A stretch of DNA of 64,000 nt from Lichtheimia corymbifera B2541 (Eukaryota; Mucoromycota; Mucoromycetes; Mucorales; Lichtheimiaceae). Shown here one piece after another: positions 10,779 to 23,011 of this stretch. Where the stretch lies: contig JNEU01001088.1 of assembly GCA_000697475.1 (NCBI GenBank), forward strand, positions 1 to 64,000, read 5' to 3'. Below the pieces are notes generated by a model. That model worked only from the letters and a program-made list of their open reading frames with translations, had not been told where the DNA came from and made no database searches. The translations under genes were made by a program, and so were the position numbers. Position 1 is the stretch's first letter, and each line of letters begins with the position of its first letter.

Positions 10779-11648
10779 ATTTAAAGTATTCTGCTTTCAA
10801 TAGAGGAATGCTCAATGTTGTTGCTCATGTCTCTCGCACATTTATAAGGTAGATACTACTCGATGCGTTAGATACTATATTCGATAAAAGAGTATCATTG
10901 CCACGCAATCGTTTTGCTCATTTTGGTATAAGGATACGGTGTAATGGCCAATGATAGCTGGTAAGGGTGTCGTTGGTTCATAATCCGAGTAGCCATGCTA
11001 AATCATTGTCGGTCAAATGAATAGGCGTCTGGTATGATTGGATGACGATAGTTTGTAGAATATGGAACAAATCTATGCAAGAAGGATTGATCAATGATCC
11101 AATAAGGCGGAGAGAAAAAACAAACGCCATCCACAAAATGTCTTTTCCTCAAGATCCCTCCTCAATTATATGCCCAACATGGTCTACAATCTTTATCCTG
11201 GTTTTATCCCCAGCACTTTTACAGCACCGGATTACGGCGTCCGAGCTCAAGTGATACCAAATATACATGGCTGTTATTTTTGCATAATATGCATATCAGT
11301 GTGCAGCTTTGCTGTCATAATAGTGATGCGATCTAGCGACGAGGCGTACTGCGATTGGTTCGCTAAAATATAATTCCATAGAATGTGGATTAGGAGTAAC
11401 TATCTACCGAAACTACCGATTGGCTCTCATCGTTCATGCCAAGTAGGCCGATCTATTTCATAACTTCTCACCAGTGATCTTATGATGATTGTGGTCCTGG
11501 TGCCAATAAAAGATCTATGCGTCAGGAGACTAGATGTCTAGCTTTCAGCCATTTTAATCAATACCTGGTACATGCCATTAAAAATGTAAAAAAAGATTCG
11601 GTGGATCCGGAAGCATCCCGCCGAGTGAGAAACGCGCGGATATTATTT
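10779..11648. other. Divergent intergenic region, AKR / second P450
   Basis: Shared upstream region of the minus-strand reductase and the plus-strand P450 copy. Apart from the P450 promoter elements listed separately, I recognise nothing in it. Short ORFs here have no motif. Confidence 0.6.
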
Positions 11649-11684
11649 GTGTCACATGCAATCACAAAAGAATGAATATAAAAA
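11649..11684 (+). promoter_or_regulatory. Promoter of the second P450: GTGTCACATG element and TATA box
   Basis: GTGTCACATG (11649-11658) is followed 18 nt later by TATAAAAA (11677-11684), 47 nt before the start codon. It mirrors the first P450 promoter, so the duplication included regulatory DNA. Confidence 0.7.
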
Positions 11685-11731
11685 GCGCGAGTGCCAAAGA
11701 GTGTGAAACATTAAAAACTATTATCTCCACA

Positions 11732-13881
11732 ATGGATCAGATCACGAGTACCGTCAACACCTACGTGGTCCCTCTCTTTGCTGGTGAGCAAGGAAAACGT
11801 CTTATTCAGAAGCACCGGACATCGATCGCTGCAGCTGTCGCTCTGGTCAGCACCTATGCCATTTTCAGATCCATCACCCAAGTGCCTCGTCAACTCAAGC
11901 ATTTGCCCTACCTTGGATTTTTCGATTACATCAAAGCCGTCGTTGCCGGTAAATCGGTCGATGATATTGCTCATGAGCTTACACTTCCTGCTGTTAAGCG
12001 ATCCAAGAGCGGCCTCTATGTTGTAAGTACTACAAGTCCACTCATTGCATTTCGTCATGGCAGATGGCTCACTACAGAATAGCGGTTTGACAAAGACGGC
12101 TGGACAGTTCATATTGTCGATCCTGGAGCAGCAAAAAAGTTTTTACTCAAAACAGGTAATGGATCTGGTTATGATTATTTTCAATGCAGCTCTAATAATA
12201 GGCTACTGGTATCCTTTAGACATTTTCCCAAAGACTCAAAATGCGATACAAGAAGGTCTGCTTATTCGCCATGTCATTGGACCTCGACATATCGTCAACC
12301 TTAATGGTCATGAGTGGAAGGCACATCGCAAGGTAAAAAGTTATAGTCTACATCTGATGACATTGGATCCAGTTCTTTTAACATAAACGTTAGGTGGCCA
12401 ATCCTGCATTCCATCGATCAATGCCTATCAACATTTTTGGTCGCGTCGCTGAGAAGTGATGGATAATGAATCGCAATACGGCCCGATCGAAATCCACAAC
12501 TACACAACAAGATGGACGCTCGATGCACTTGGATTAGCCGCTTTTGGTAATAATGCAACAACAATAATGGGCTATGTTAAATTTCATGCTAACATACTGC
12601 TGTTGGTAGATTTCGATTTCCATGCTGTTGAAGACAAAGATAATGAATGGGTTTCTCGTTACAATACGGTCATGACTTCTGCTTTTGACATTAAATACCT
12701 CGTGTTTCCGGGTTTGGATACTTGGCTTCTTCCATTCAACCCATCGCGTAAGCACAAACATGCCGAAGCTGACAAGTTGCTTGGTATGATCGATCAAATC
12801 ATCCTTGAGAAACGCAAGACGCTGCAAAACAAGCCATCCACCACAAGCGAAAAACAAGACGGAGAAAAGGATTTGCTCACAATGATGATCGAAGCTGAGA
12901 ATTCAGGTGAAGGCGTTCTTACCAACGAAGAGCTTCGTGTACGTGATAAGTGAAAACTTGGTTTAAAAAATGGTATTGATGGTTGTGCTGTGTAGAGCAA
13001 TGTTGTCGTATTCTTTATTGCTGGTCATGACACAACGGCCAATTCTTTGGCCACAGCGATCTACGAGTTAGCCGTGAACCAGGTAAGATAGTGCGATTCA
13101 TCACGAGCTATTATGAAAGAAGGCTGATGGAAATATATGTTATATAGGATGTGCAAACCAAAGCTCGCCAAGAAGCAATCCAAACATTAGGAGAAGCACC
13201 TGAGAATATTGTTCCCACTGCAGAACAAGCACGTGAAATGACATACATGAACATGATCATCAAAGAGGTATAAATAATAATAATGTAGTAAGATCGCTTT
13301 ATCACTGATGGCTATTGAATAGAATCTCAGAATACATCCTCCAGCACCCGGTATCGGAGTTCGCACCACACAACAAGACACAGAGCTCGCAGGAACATTC
13401 ATTCCCAAAGGCACCCGCGTAACAGTGGATATTCACGAGATGCACCATAACCCTGACATCTGGTCCAACCCTGAAGAATTTAAACCTGAGAGATTCATAC
13501 CCGGCGGAGAAGCTGATCAACTTGCAGGAAACGGCATGTCTTACTTGCCATTCGGGTATGATAATCAACAATGATGTATATGTAAGATGGCTCACTTATC
13601 CCCCTTCGCCTACAGTAACGGCGCTAGACAATGCATCGGTATGAACTTTAGCTTGACAGAACAGCGTGTGCTGTTGCCCATGTTATGTAAGTAACAAAAA
13701 GACCTTGATCCATTGTGAATGTCGTAGCATCTTTTCTCACATTTTGCTTGACAACCTAGTGAGGAAATACGAATGGCATCTTCCCGATGACTCCATACAC
13801 AAGGAGCGATTGAATACCGGAGGTGTGTCCTTGGTCACTAGCCCAAAGGACCTTCAAATTGTGTTTAAGCGTCGTTATTGA
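11732..13881 (+). pseudogene. Cytochrome P450 duplicate with 10-nt deletion and in-frame stop
   Basis: Paralogue of the P450 at 7158 with the same ten exons: 11732-12022, 12083-12155, 12220-12332, 12394-12546, 12610-12938, 12996-13082, 13148-13267, 13323-13555, 13616-13686, 13760-13881. Every exon has the same length as its partner except exon 4, which is 153 nt instead of 163. The missing 10 nt lie near 12457. Reading on gives GAG AAG TGA, a stop about 180 codons into the protein, so I-helix, ExxR and heme loop (PFGNGARQCIG) would be lost. All downstream exons and splice sites are otherwise well kept, so the break is recent, or a sequence error, or bypassed by an unseen splice. No GT-AG pair in this exon restores the frame. 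Confidence 0.8.
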
Positions 13882-14175
13882 AGAAGAGAGATATGACAAA
13901 TTGTATCAATAAATTGCTGCTTTCCCATGTGTATAGTATTTTCATAGTAAGAAATGTCTAAGGTAGCCATAGGATAAAAATGTCTTAAGTCATGTTGCAT
14001 GAAACATCCATGTGTCATGCATGTGTAACGAAGAGTATAGATGGTTGACACGTGGAGACTGCACCAGCCCAGCAGTAGCATGTTGCACCAACAAAACCCA
14101 TTCATTCAATAGAGGCACACACACAACTGCGACTCTTCTCTCTTTTTCCTTTCCTTTCCTTCTCTTTGTTTCAAA

Positions 14176-16200
14176 ATGACCGGTAGCCATCCCCTCGATG
14201 CTGATAACGACTTGTCACCACCGCCATCCCGAGATCAATCACCGAGTCCTAGTTATCCCGATGAGGATGAGATGGTGGCAGCTACTACCAGTCGACAGCG
14301 ACCCATGAGTATGCCTCCTCATATGCATAGTTTCCGAGGATTCTCTCCAATACCCGATAATGTGGTGCGTGCAAGCAGTCCATTTGGACGACGCTATCTG
14401 AAACCGATTAATGGAATTCAGACCAAAGGATTCGCCCGTTCAGGTACCAGAAAATAGGGGGTGAGGTGGAGACAATTACTGCTCAAGAAAAAGCGGGACT
14501 AAAAGAGTAATCTATAGCACAAAGACGATCTTCGGTTGTAACACTAGGATCCATTGAACGACTCCAAAACTTTTATGCAGCCAAAGAACTCAAAGTCAAC
14601 AAGTGAGTTTCTCTTGATAATATACGTATTATAACTCATACATATGTATATGTCCATAGGACTGGTATGCTTGGCTTTAGAAAGAATGCAACGCCCTTGG
14701 TTGAGGAGCCCGAAGGAATGGAAGATGAAGATGATGATGCCGACTTGGATCAATTACCGACTCCTCAAGCACCACCTCCCAGCTGGATGGATTTGGATGT
14801 GGAAACTGATTTGGATGTGCTCTTGAAAGAATGCTTTGATGATATCCAACATACGCTGACACAGTGGGCCATGGTGACCGGTCCTCGGCAACATCCTAGT
14901 TCCAGTAGTCATGGTAGCAGCACCAGCAACGAGGAAGAGGATAAGGGATTTCAAATATTGCCATTATTGGATTCAGTCACCAAAATGATCAACTCTGTGA
15001 AAAATTACATGCATCAACGGCACGATTTATCAGATACAGCACAAAACAAGGTGCGACACGCAGCTCTGGATCTATTGAATGCATTGAAAACGCTCGAGAC
15101 TCGGTTTCGAAAAGATGGCGAGAATGATGAACATGGCGAATATGCATACCACAGCTCTGAATTCGGCATGCTGGAACAAGAGCGAAAGGCTATTCATGCT
15201 TATCTTTCCACAGTTGAAAAGTATGCCTTCAATCCACCCCATCATATTGGTAGCCCACCTGCCGTGTTTTCTCCAGAGATTCGAGCTCTCATGTTAAAGA
15301 CGGCTGTACATCATCATCAAGGACAACAAGAGGAGGGGGAGGAGGAGAATCAGAATGCTTCAGCAGGTGGCGGTGTACCGGTGTGGCTGCAGCGTAGCAC
15401 GTTTCAGAATGACCCACAGGGTAAGTGGCATGACGCAATAGAGGGGATATGAGAATAACTAGGGGGGATGTGTGTGTGCATGCAGTGCAGTAATAATCGA
15501 TGATGCTAAGCTCTTTATCCAAGATAGGTCGATATCATGCATTGCTGCAAGATAACAATATCGAGACCACTGAAGATGAACAATCCACAACGAGTTTACC
15601 TGACCCACATGAAGATCCTGATGGATTCCTGGCATCACTTGCGTAAGTGTTATCGAAGATAAGGAATAAGTGTATACTAAGTTTACATTATAGAGATGGT
15701 ATTGTTTTATGCAATGTATACAACAATATTGTGAAACGATCTCGACGTCCCTTTGGATTCATCAATAAGGTGCACAAGGATACCAAACGTACATACCGCG
15801 CCATCGAAAACCTTCGATTCTTTGCTGCGTAAGTATTCTGGTGGATGATCAAGCAGTGATGGTTTATTGACAACGATTCTCTATCAGGGCATGCTCATTC
15901 CGATTCGAATTGACCTTTGATGGCTTTGAGCCTTCTGAAATTGCGCGCAAAACAGAAAAGGGGCTTACAGCGGTAAATATTGGGGGTTGGGAACGCATAG
16001 CTGCCAGAATATTGATGAATGGAACATAGCTCGACAAGGCGCTAGCAGCATTCTGTGAATGTGTCATTCGTGAATTGAGAGAATATGTGGATACCGCGAG
16101 CAAACAGCGTTCACTACCAGCAAAACCACCCATGCATGGAGATGTGGCTGACTATCTCGACAAGAAGCTCACTCTCGATGATGATGACCATCAACAATAA
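14176..16200 (+). CDS. Calponin-homology-like domain protein, function unknown
   Basis: Seven exons: 14176-14443, 14518-14602, 14660-15420, 15528-15642, 15694-15828, 15888-15972 and 16030-16200. They give 539 aa. The N-terminal third is Ser/Pro-rich and disordered. A helical region follows, with an acidic linker near residues 125-145. The C-terminal part has the look of a calponin-homology fold: LADGIVLCNVYNNI, an FGFI stretch, then RAIENLRFFAAACSFRFEL and a helix ending in a conserved ARKTEKGL block. The helical segment before it is long and polar. This domain order occurs in fungal proteins I cannot name with certainty. A cytoskeletal or polarity role is only inferred. Two CH-typical blocks are visible, but I could not score the fold. 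Confidence 0.85.
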
Positions 16201-16539
16201 TAGTGCATGATTCCCCCCACACATTTATACTCGCACGTTCCTTGTTCATTATCATTATCATAGTATATCATTCCATTTCAGACAGCTTTAGACTACATCT
16301 TTATATCCTTTATTCCCCACAACGTATATTAAACCTATAATCACGTGCTGCTTTGTTGTGCACCTACATTGGTATAAGCTATAGCGAGAAAAAAAAGAGG
16401 GTTCCTTCTATCGATCAAGTGTTTTCCTTCATGTGTGACATGATTCAAACTGAGCCACAAATCATGCGTGCATTGTCAAAAAAGAAACAGCTCACTTTTT
16501 TTTTCTGCTCTTGTCCCTGTCAACTTCACCACCACTTCA
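16201..16539. other. Intergenic region upstream of the dioxygenase gene
   Basis: Short AT-rich spacer between two plus-strand genes. It includes poly-A and poly-T tracts (16387-16396 and 16496-16504). No gene seen. Confidence 0.6.
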
Positions 16540-18343
16540 ATGTCACCCACAACAAACGAAGCTCTACGTCCTAGCGAGGATGCTGTAGAGAGCGTTGCCA
16601 AGCGTCAAAAAACTACCGTTGACATTGCCAGCAAATTCCACACTGGTCTACTTCAAGATTCATCGCGTGCAGAGATCCGCAAGGCTTTTATGGAATCCAA
16701 GCCCTACTTGCACTGCAAGATTGAGACACTCATGAATGACGATCTGCTACGTCGTGTACGCAAGGAGATTTTTGATAATTTGCATTTCACTTTGAAGGAG
16801 ACCGATATTTACAAGGTAAGGGTGGTGTACATCCGTGTATGGGTGGTTGTTCAGGTTACCTATACTCATGGGGTTGCCTAGGTGCATCAAACCGGTGACT
16901 TGGCCAACTTGGACGGTCTTCCTGCAGATGAGCTTGAGAAGCTATCCTCCTTGTTTGAGCTGCGCAATGCTATCTATTCTCAAGAGTTCCGCGACTTTAT
17001 TTCATCTGTTACTGACTCTGGACCCCTATCTGGAAGCAAGATGGATATGAGCATCAACAACTACAAGGAAGGATGTCACTTGCTCAATCACGACGATGTC
17101 ATTGGTACACGACGTGTATCCTACATTTTATACTTGACAGACCCTGATGATCCATGGCAACCAGAGAATGGCGGTGCACTGGAATTGTATCCTGTGGTGG
17201 AAAAGGGTACCCCTGCTGTTGAGCCTACCGTCATTATTCCTCCTCAATGGAACCAATTTGTCATGTTTACTGTTCAACCTGGTCATTCGTTCCATTCTGT
17301 GGAAGAAGTGGTTCCTGTTGGCAAGCCAAGATTAAGTATTTCTGGATGGTTCCATATTCCTCAACCTGGTGAAGTTGGTTATGAAGCCGATCGTGAAGCC
17401 GGTGAAGCAAAATCATCCTTGGAACAATTGTCAGAGGTATGCTATTTCAAGATCTTTGTATATATCAAGATCATTCACCGATAGACATTAGACCGATTCA
17501 AGTGCCAAATTTATGCGATATCCATCCGCTGATGTGGAAGAAGAGGGATTGACCGAGGAAACGATTCGTGATTTGGCAACATGGATGAACCCACAATATC
17601 TTGACATGAAAGTGCTTGAACAATTGCGTGATCGTTTCTTGGACGAGTCAGCTGTGCAATGCAAGGAGATTCTTAGCAAGGAGTTGTATGCAAAGATCAA
17701 GGAAGCTACTACCAAGGCGGATGCTGAACAATTTACTCCGTGTAAAATGGCTGCTCACGGCACTGGCAAAGGAGAAGGATGGGTTGTTCATGGTGCACCT
17801 CATCGATGCCGATTCCTCGAAGTGGATTCCAAGGCTGAAAACAAGAACAACACTGCTGAACTATTTGCTGACCTCAAGAGTAAGTTTGAAAGTGAGGCAT
17901 TCCGACAATGGCTTGCTGTGGTGGGTCAAGTGAAACCACAAGGCTGCCGAGGAGCAGGTCGTCGATTCAGACCTGGACATGATTATACATTGGCTACTAC
18001 CAACACACGTGGTCAAGCTGTATTGGATGTGACGTTATCCTTGACATCGTCATCAGAAGAGGCCTGGGAATCGGGTGAATGTGGTGGATACGAATGTTAT
18101 ATGGCACCCCATGATGAAGATGAGGATCCTGCAACATACAAGGCTGCCGATGAAGATGGTGCCTTGCTGACACTTACTGCCGGTGCAAACGAACTATCAC
18201 TCGTACTACGAGATGAAGGTGTTATGCGATTCATCAAGTATATCAGCGCACGTGCCCCTGGATCAAGATGGGATGTTGCTTTTGAATATGATTTGCCAGA
18301 AGAAGAAGAGGAGGATGAAGAACAAGAACAAGAACAAGAGTAA
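16540..18343 (+). CDS. TPA1: Prolyl 3,4-dihydroxylase TPA1/OFD1/OGFOD1 family
   Basis: Three exons: 16540-16815, 16882-17436 and 17492-18343, giving 560 aa, close to human OGFOD1. It is a 2-oxoglutarate/Fe(II) dioxygenase that hydroxylates a proline of ribosomal protein uS12 in characterised relatives. Iron ligands are visible as H162-x-D164 (context [19 protein letters not shown]) and H230 (context [10 protein letters not shown]), with the 2OG-binding Arg in [12 protein letters not shown] second, non-catalytic double-stranded beta-helix domain fills the C-terminal half, as in the family. The tail is Glu/Gln-rich. The first exon contains a short KRQK-type basic patch that may target the nucleus. 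It is convergent with the next gene, only 69 bp between stop codons; AATAAA at 18383 may be its poly(A) signal. Confidence 0.93.
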
Positions 18344-18412
18344 TCCATTATGTATATATTTAAAAAAGTCTTTGAATTCACAAATAAAAGTCTATTAGAG
18401 AAGAACAATTTT

Positions 18413-19249
18413 CTAATTTGTAAAGTACTTGTCGGCATCGAGATAAGATTGTAAACCACCAACGTCAATGCGGCCGGAGATGGGATAAGTCTTTACGGTG
18501 AAACGAGGATATAAATAAGCCAAAAACTTGCCAGTAGCATCAAAGACTTCTTTGGGTTGACCTTGGCATGAATCAATAAACTCGTCGAGCAAAGGCAATG
18601 AATTACGTGCAAATAGATAAAAGCATGGACATGCAAGCCGAGATGGGGTTGAAGATGGATCAGGCTTTTCCAGGAAACTTGTCATGATGCCTTGGTCATC
18701 CGTTTCCACGATACCAAACTTGTGAACTTGATCATCCGATACTCTGTACGTTGTCACCAAACATGTATCCTGTTGGCTACTTGCCTGTGCCAAATAGTCC
18801 TTCAACGAGAAATCCTTGAGGAACAACGTATCTCCTCCCACAACAAGCACATCTTCTTGCTCAAGATTAAAATGATGGATTCCAAACGCAATATCAGGTA
18901 CTGCTCCAAGTCTTGTCTCGTTACTCAACGTGCCGTCGCTCACAATATGATCCGTAGGCAAGTCGTGTCGCTTGGCCCAAGCAACAAACAAGTCATAGCA
19001 CGCCGCATTGGTCACCACGTAAACGTCAATGCCATGGTCACGGAAAAGGTCAAGCCAATGTGTGATGAGAGCATCCCTGCCACCCAATGGTAGCAACGCT
19101 TTAGGAATACCCAGTAGATGAGCGTGTTCAGGGGAAGCTTTAAGGTCGCGTTGCAAACGAGTACCGTATCCAGCACCGAGAATCAATACTAGAGAAATAG
19201 TAGATCAATAGGATGATAACATTGATATGGATAAAGTTGTACCTTTCAT
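18413..19249 (-). CDS. Sugar nucleotidylyltransferase (NTP_transferase family)
   Basis: Two exons: a 7-nt first exon (19249-19243, ATGAAAG) and 19188-18413, giving 260 aa. After splicing the protein starts MKVLILGAGYGTRL, the classic Rossmann-like G-x-G-T-R-L pyrophosphorylase signature, followed by PKALLPLGG. VVGGDTLF is the metal and nucleotide site, and FLEKP follows. These features fit enzymes that join a sugar phosphate (or related alcohol phosphate) to a nucleotide. There is no left-handed beta-helix domain, so it is shorter than GlmU or GDP-mannose pyrophosphorylase and nearer to single-domain cytidylyl- or uridylyltransferases. The substrate is not resolvable. The tiny start exon explains why no ATG precedes the Rossmann motif in the long frame. 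Confidence 0.88.
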
Positions 19250-19624
19250 GATTGGGAAAAGATATATATATAATAGCAGGAAAGTGCGGGAAAAGGTGTT
19301 TAGTGCTAGTCTGTGCGGAGGATGGGGATCGGCATACCTTTTCCCATCAACTTTTGATATTACTTGACGCACTGACTCCAACAATCAACAATAGGATGGT
19401 GTTGATGCTTTTGCTTTCATCATGTAATAAATGCATGTGATAAAAATATTAGGGATCCCAACTAGGTTGTTGACAGATATGGCAAGGCGATCATCATTGA
19501 TCATTGGATCGTGACTGTAGTAGCATATCAACATTTCACTCTCGTCGTTGTAATACAGTTTTGATCATCTTTTTCTTTTTCCTTTTTCCTTCACTCGGTC
19601 GTTAACACAATCCCCCCGCTAAAA
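19250..19624. other. Divergent promoter region
   Basis: Separates the minus-strand nucleotidylyltransferase from the plus-strand MTFP1-like gene. A pyrimidine-rich tract (about 19567-19592) lies just upstream of the latter, as is common at fungal transcription starts. Confidence 0.5.
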
Positions 19625-20167
19625 ATGCCCGAACATAATGTCGAAAAGGAATCATTGTCAACACAACTCAGACATGGTGATGTGGATACCATCGAGACCA
19701 ATGCACGTTATCTTGCTTATGCAAGCCGTATCAGAACCGCCCTGATGGCATCAACTCGATACTTGGCCTATACATCCGATGTGGGTGAAGCATTTCGCCC
19801 CGTAGTTTCGCCGTGGACGGTAAAAGCGGCATATGGAGTCAGCTGGGGTTATCTTGCATTTGATGTCAGCTACGAGGCGTACAAGGCTGCCAAAGAAGGA
19901 AAGGATAATGCCGCCATTGGTCTCATGGCAGTCAAACGTGGCGTTTTCCAGTCCCTGGCATCCATGGCATTACCTATGATGACTATTCACTCGATTGTAA
20001 AGTTTAGTGCCAAACATGTATTCGAAAAGGCCAAGAGCCCCAAGTTGAAAATGTGGGGTCCAACATGCATGGGCTTAAGCGTAGTTCCCTTTTTACCCTT
20101 TATATTTGATCATCCTGTCGAACATGTTGTAGATCGCGTCTTTGAACCCATTGAAAAGAAAGTATAG
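19625..20167 (+). CDS. Mitochondrial fission process protein 1 (MTP18) homologue
   Basis: An intronless gene of 180 aa, the usual length for the family. The protein shows the MTFP1 pattern: an N-terminal RYLAYASRIRTALMASTRYLAY-like segment, a TSDVGEAFRP block, then helices around AYGVSWGYLAFDVSYEAYKA, a central VFQSLASMALPMMTIHSIVK membrane segment and a C-terminal PFIFDHPVEHVVDRVFEP block. Relatives sit in the inner mitochondrial membrane and influence fission and membrane integrity. No cleavable presequence is obvious. It is one of very few intronless genes in this window. Confidence 0.93.
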   Translation: MPEHNVEKESLSTQLRHGDVDTIETNARYLAYASRIRTALMASTRYLAYTSDVGEAFRPVVSPWTVKAAYGVSWGYLAFDVSYEAYKAAKEGKDNAAIGLMAVKRGVFQSLASMALPMMTIHSIVKFSAKHVFEKAKSPKLKMWGPTCMGLSVVPFLPFIFDHPVEHVVDRVFEPIEKKV

Positions 20168-20515
20168 AATAAACGCATACCCACCCATTGTAGACAAGAG
20201 GCTTTTTTCTTTTTGGTTTTGAAAAGTGGTGCTAAATAAGTATCTTCCAGTCATCTCAGCTACTAGACAACATATATACAATAGCATCTCGGACCCTAGA
20301 CCCAATTCCCCTGTATGAAAAGTCATCGGATGGTTTTAAAACAACATGGATGAAACCCATCGCCTCTTTGATAATACTACGATGCACATTGCGAAATCAG
20401 GAAAAAGTCATACGCATGATTTTATAAAAGTAGCATAATATTTGTGGACCCATATAGCAGAGAAAAGGAATCATGTATGTAAAGGAAGGGGGGTCTCGGG
20501 TAGTAATCATACGAT
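20168..20515. other. Convergent intergenic region
   Basis: Lies between the 3' ends of the MTFP1-like and trehalose phosphorylase genes. No gene or RNA seen. Confidence 0.6.
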
Positions 20516-23011
20516 CTAGGTTGTTGTAGGCTGATAGTTGTAGTACTTTTTCCACAATTCACACACCTTGACCTCGTTGCCGAGTCCCGAATTGCGTTTA
20601 AAGGTGGCCTCTACATCAAGCAGACCTTGGCTCTCACATTCTTGGCTGTCACTGTCGGTCATTTGTAGGAACAAGTGAAGCCATCCAATTGCATTCCAGA
20701 CCGTAAAGAACTCCTCTGTCACCAATTTTCGAGCATTGTCACTCATTTGCTGTCTCAGCTTATTGTCCGTTGCCAATGCATAAAGGCGATCCGCTACACT
20801 TTGCACATCACCAATGGGGACTAGGAAGCCATCTTCATTCTTTTCAATTTGCAGAGGGATACCACCTGCTTGATAAGCAACCACAGGGACACCTAAACAT
20901 GATCCCACAACATCATGTTAGCTCTTGGATATGGCATGACATGTTCCTTTTCATTTTACCTGCATAGAGTGCCTCTGTCACCTTGACTTCAAATCCTTCA
21001 CGATGGGACAATTGTAGTGCACACACTGCATTACGAATGATCAAGTCGAGTAGTTGATCTGAGGGTGGAAGACGTGCTGCAATAATATCAAGAGAGATGG
21101 CTTCAAATTCTGGTCTTTGAATGGTGCGATATGTTTGCTCGTAAATGATAGTACCATCAGGGTCATCAATGCTGCCATGACCACCTAGAAACAAAAAATA
21201 ATCGTATGAGATAATATGCTTGGAGGATGATGCCATGCATGAATATACTAACAAATAACCAGTTGGGGTGTATCAAACTCCTCTATGCCATTGGCTGCCA
21301 TTTTTTCACGTAATAAGCGATAGGATTCGAGGACATCGGGGATACCCTTGGATGGATCGAAACGGGCGACTTGAACAATATAAGGTCGGCTCCAGTCGAC
21401 TTCATTTGCACCTTGATCTATGCATACGCGATTGAAGACTTGCTGATAATAATCGGTGCACCAAGGATCGAGGGATTTGTTGAGACCATCCAAAGGATCA
21501 GTGGTAGCTGGCATGAGGACCACATTCTTTCGAGGCACCACATCAGGAATAAAGTTGTCCATGGGATGGGCAATAAAGAGATCAGCATGTTGGATGAATT
21601 GCCACAAGAAACTACACAACGTGATTAATTCTACATTCATGTACATACGACATGTCATTAACTCACTTCCATGTTTCTGCTTGAGGCCCTTCTGGATCAT
21701 CGCGGATCAAGTCGGCACGCATTTCAATATGGGATCGGAAAATGATGCGTGCACGAGGATTATGCTTCTTAATGTGCGGGATGATTCCGACCACTACCAC
21801 CATATGTCAGTCGATTGATTGAAAGTGCTATGTCTCATGATAGTATTACCTTGTGGATCATCAATGACAATGACATCCGAGTTTTCTATGGGACCCTTGT
21901 TGCCGAGCCAAAAGCGTTCCACGTTTTCGTTGGACCAATCAATGAACATTTGCTTGTCATCATCATTCAGACGAACATCAGGAGGAGCCACACCTTGCAA
22001 GACATTGTGGAACTTGCGTTTGGTGATATCAAAGACTTCGGGTTTTGGACGTGTAACGTACCCTAAATGCGAAGATGGATATTTGTTTACCAGCATGTTC
22101 GATCACATTTATCCAACAAACAAACTTACAATGACAGTCAATGTCCAATAAGCGATAAAGACGTAATAAAGCATGCCGCATCAACGCCACTAATAAAAGT
22201 AAAAGATCATGGTAAGGAGGGAGGAGACGTAAAAGAATGAGAGCTTGAATTACCTCCTCCACCTTGGGGTGTCGAGTTGAAATAGGCTACGCGTAATTTG
22301 CGGCTTCTGTATTTGTCGCACATTTCATTGAGGACACGCCATGTTTCAGCTTGGACAGTGCGTTGATAATCCTCGAGCTCCGCAATATGAATCATGCCAT
22401 TAAAGTCGACTATGCATTCACAATGAGCCCTCATCGCGTGATGATATCATGTTTATTGTGATTACGTTACCTTCCACCTCATGCTTATAGCCAACACAGA
22501 CACGAGGGATATTTCCAGGATATTTGGGAGACATCCACATGATGGCTTTGCGTACAGCAGCACTCGCACGTTCATCTGCTGATTCACCATGAGTATGAAC
22601 ATGGAAAGGAATAGCATCTAATTGACGCCAAAACATGGATGCAATGCTTTGTTCGGTCTCGTTGGGGCAAGACTTGTAGATATGATCTGCCACATCACTT
22701 GACAAGGCGACGATTTGAATCTTGTAGTGTTGAGAAACAGAAAACATGCGGATGGTATCGACCAGTTTTTGTAAACCAGCCTTGAGAGTCGCTTGACGAT
22801 CGTCTTTGGGTTCGATGTCAAAGTCTCCAGCATAATAATCGGTGGTGTAAGAACCATCATGCACCGACATGGAATAGTTGACCTTGTTGTTTTCTTTGTC
22901 AACTTTCACATCGAGGCCCAGATATACACCTTGCGGGACATAATATTGAGAGAAGCGTCGAGTGATAGGTTCTGTTGGCACAGGCAAGTCATCATCTGGA
23001 TTGGGTGGCAT
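20516..23011 (-). CDS. Trehalose phosphorylase / trehalose synthase (GT4, ccg-9 type)
   Basis: Eight exons on minus: 23011-22471, 22409-22254, 22189-22130, 22062-21850, 21793-21667, 21611-21253, 21184-20960 and 20892-20516. They encode 685 aa. The protein has a fungal N-terminal domain with VVLALSSD-like segments, the AYFNSTPQGGGVALMRH loop, HWYV, and FRSHIEMR. The GT4 C-terminal domain carries PYIVQVARFDPSKGIPDV and the retaining E-x7-E motif in SHREGFEVKVTEALYAG, then VPVVAYQAGGIP. This matches fungal retaining trehalose phosphorylases (Grifola, Pleurotus) and the Neurospora clock-controlled ccg-9 product, which reversibly join alpha-glucose 1-phosphate and glucose. No signal peptide, so it is cytosolic. 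No phosphatase domain, so it is not a Tps/Otsb fusion. Confidence 0.93.
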
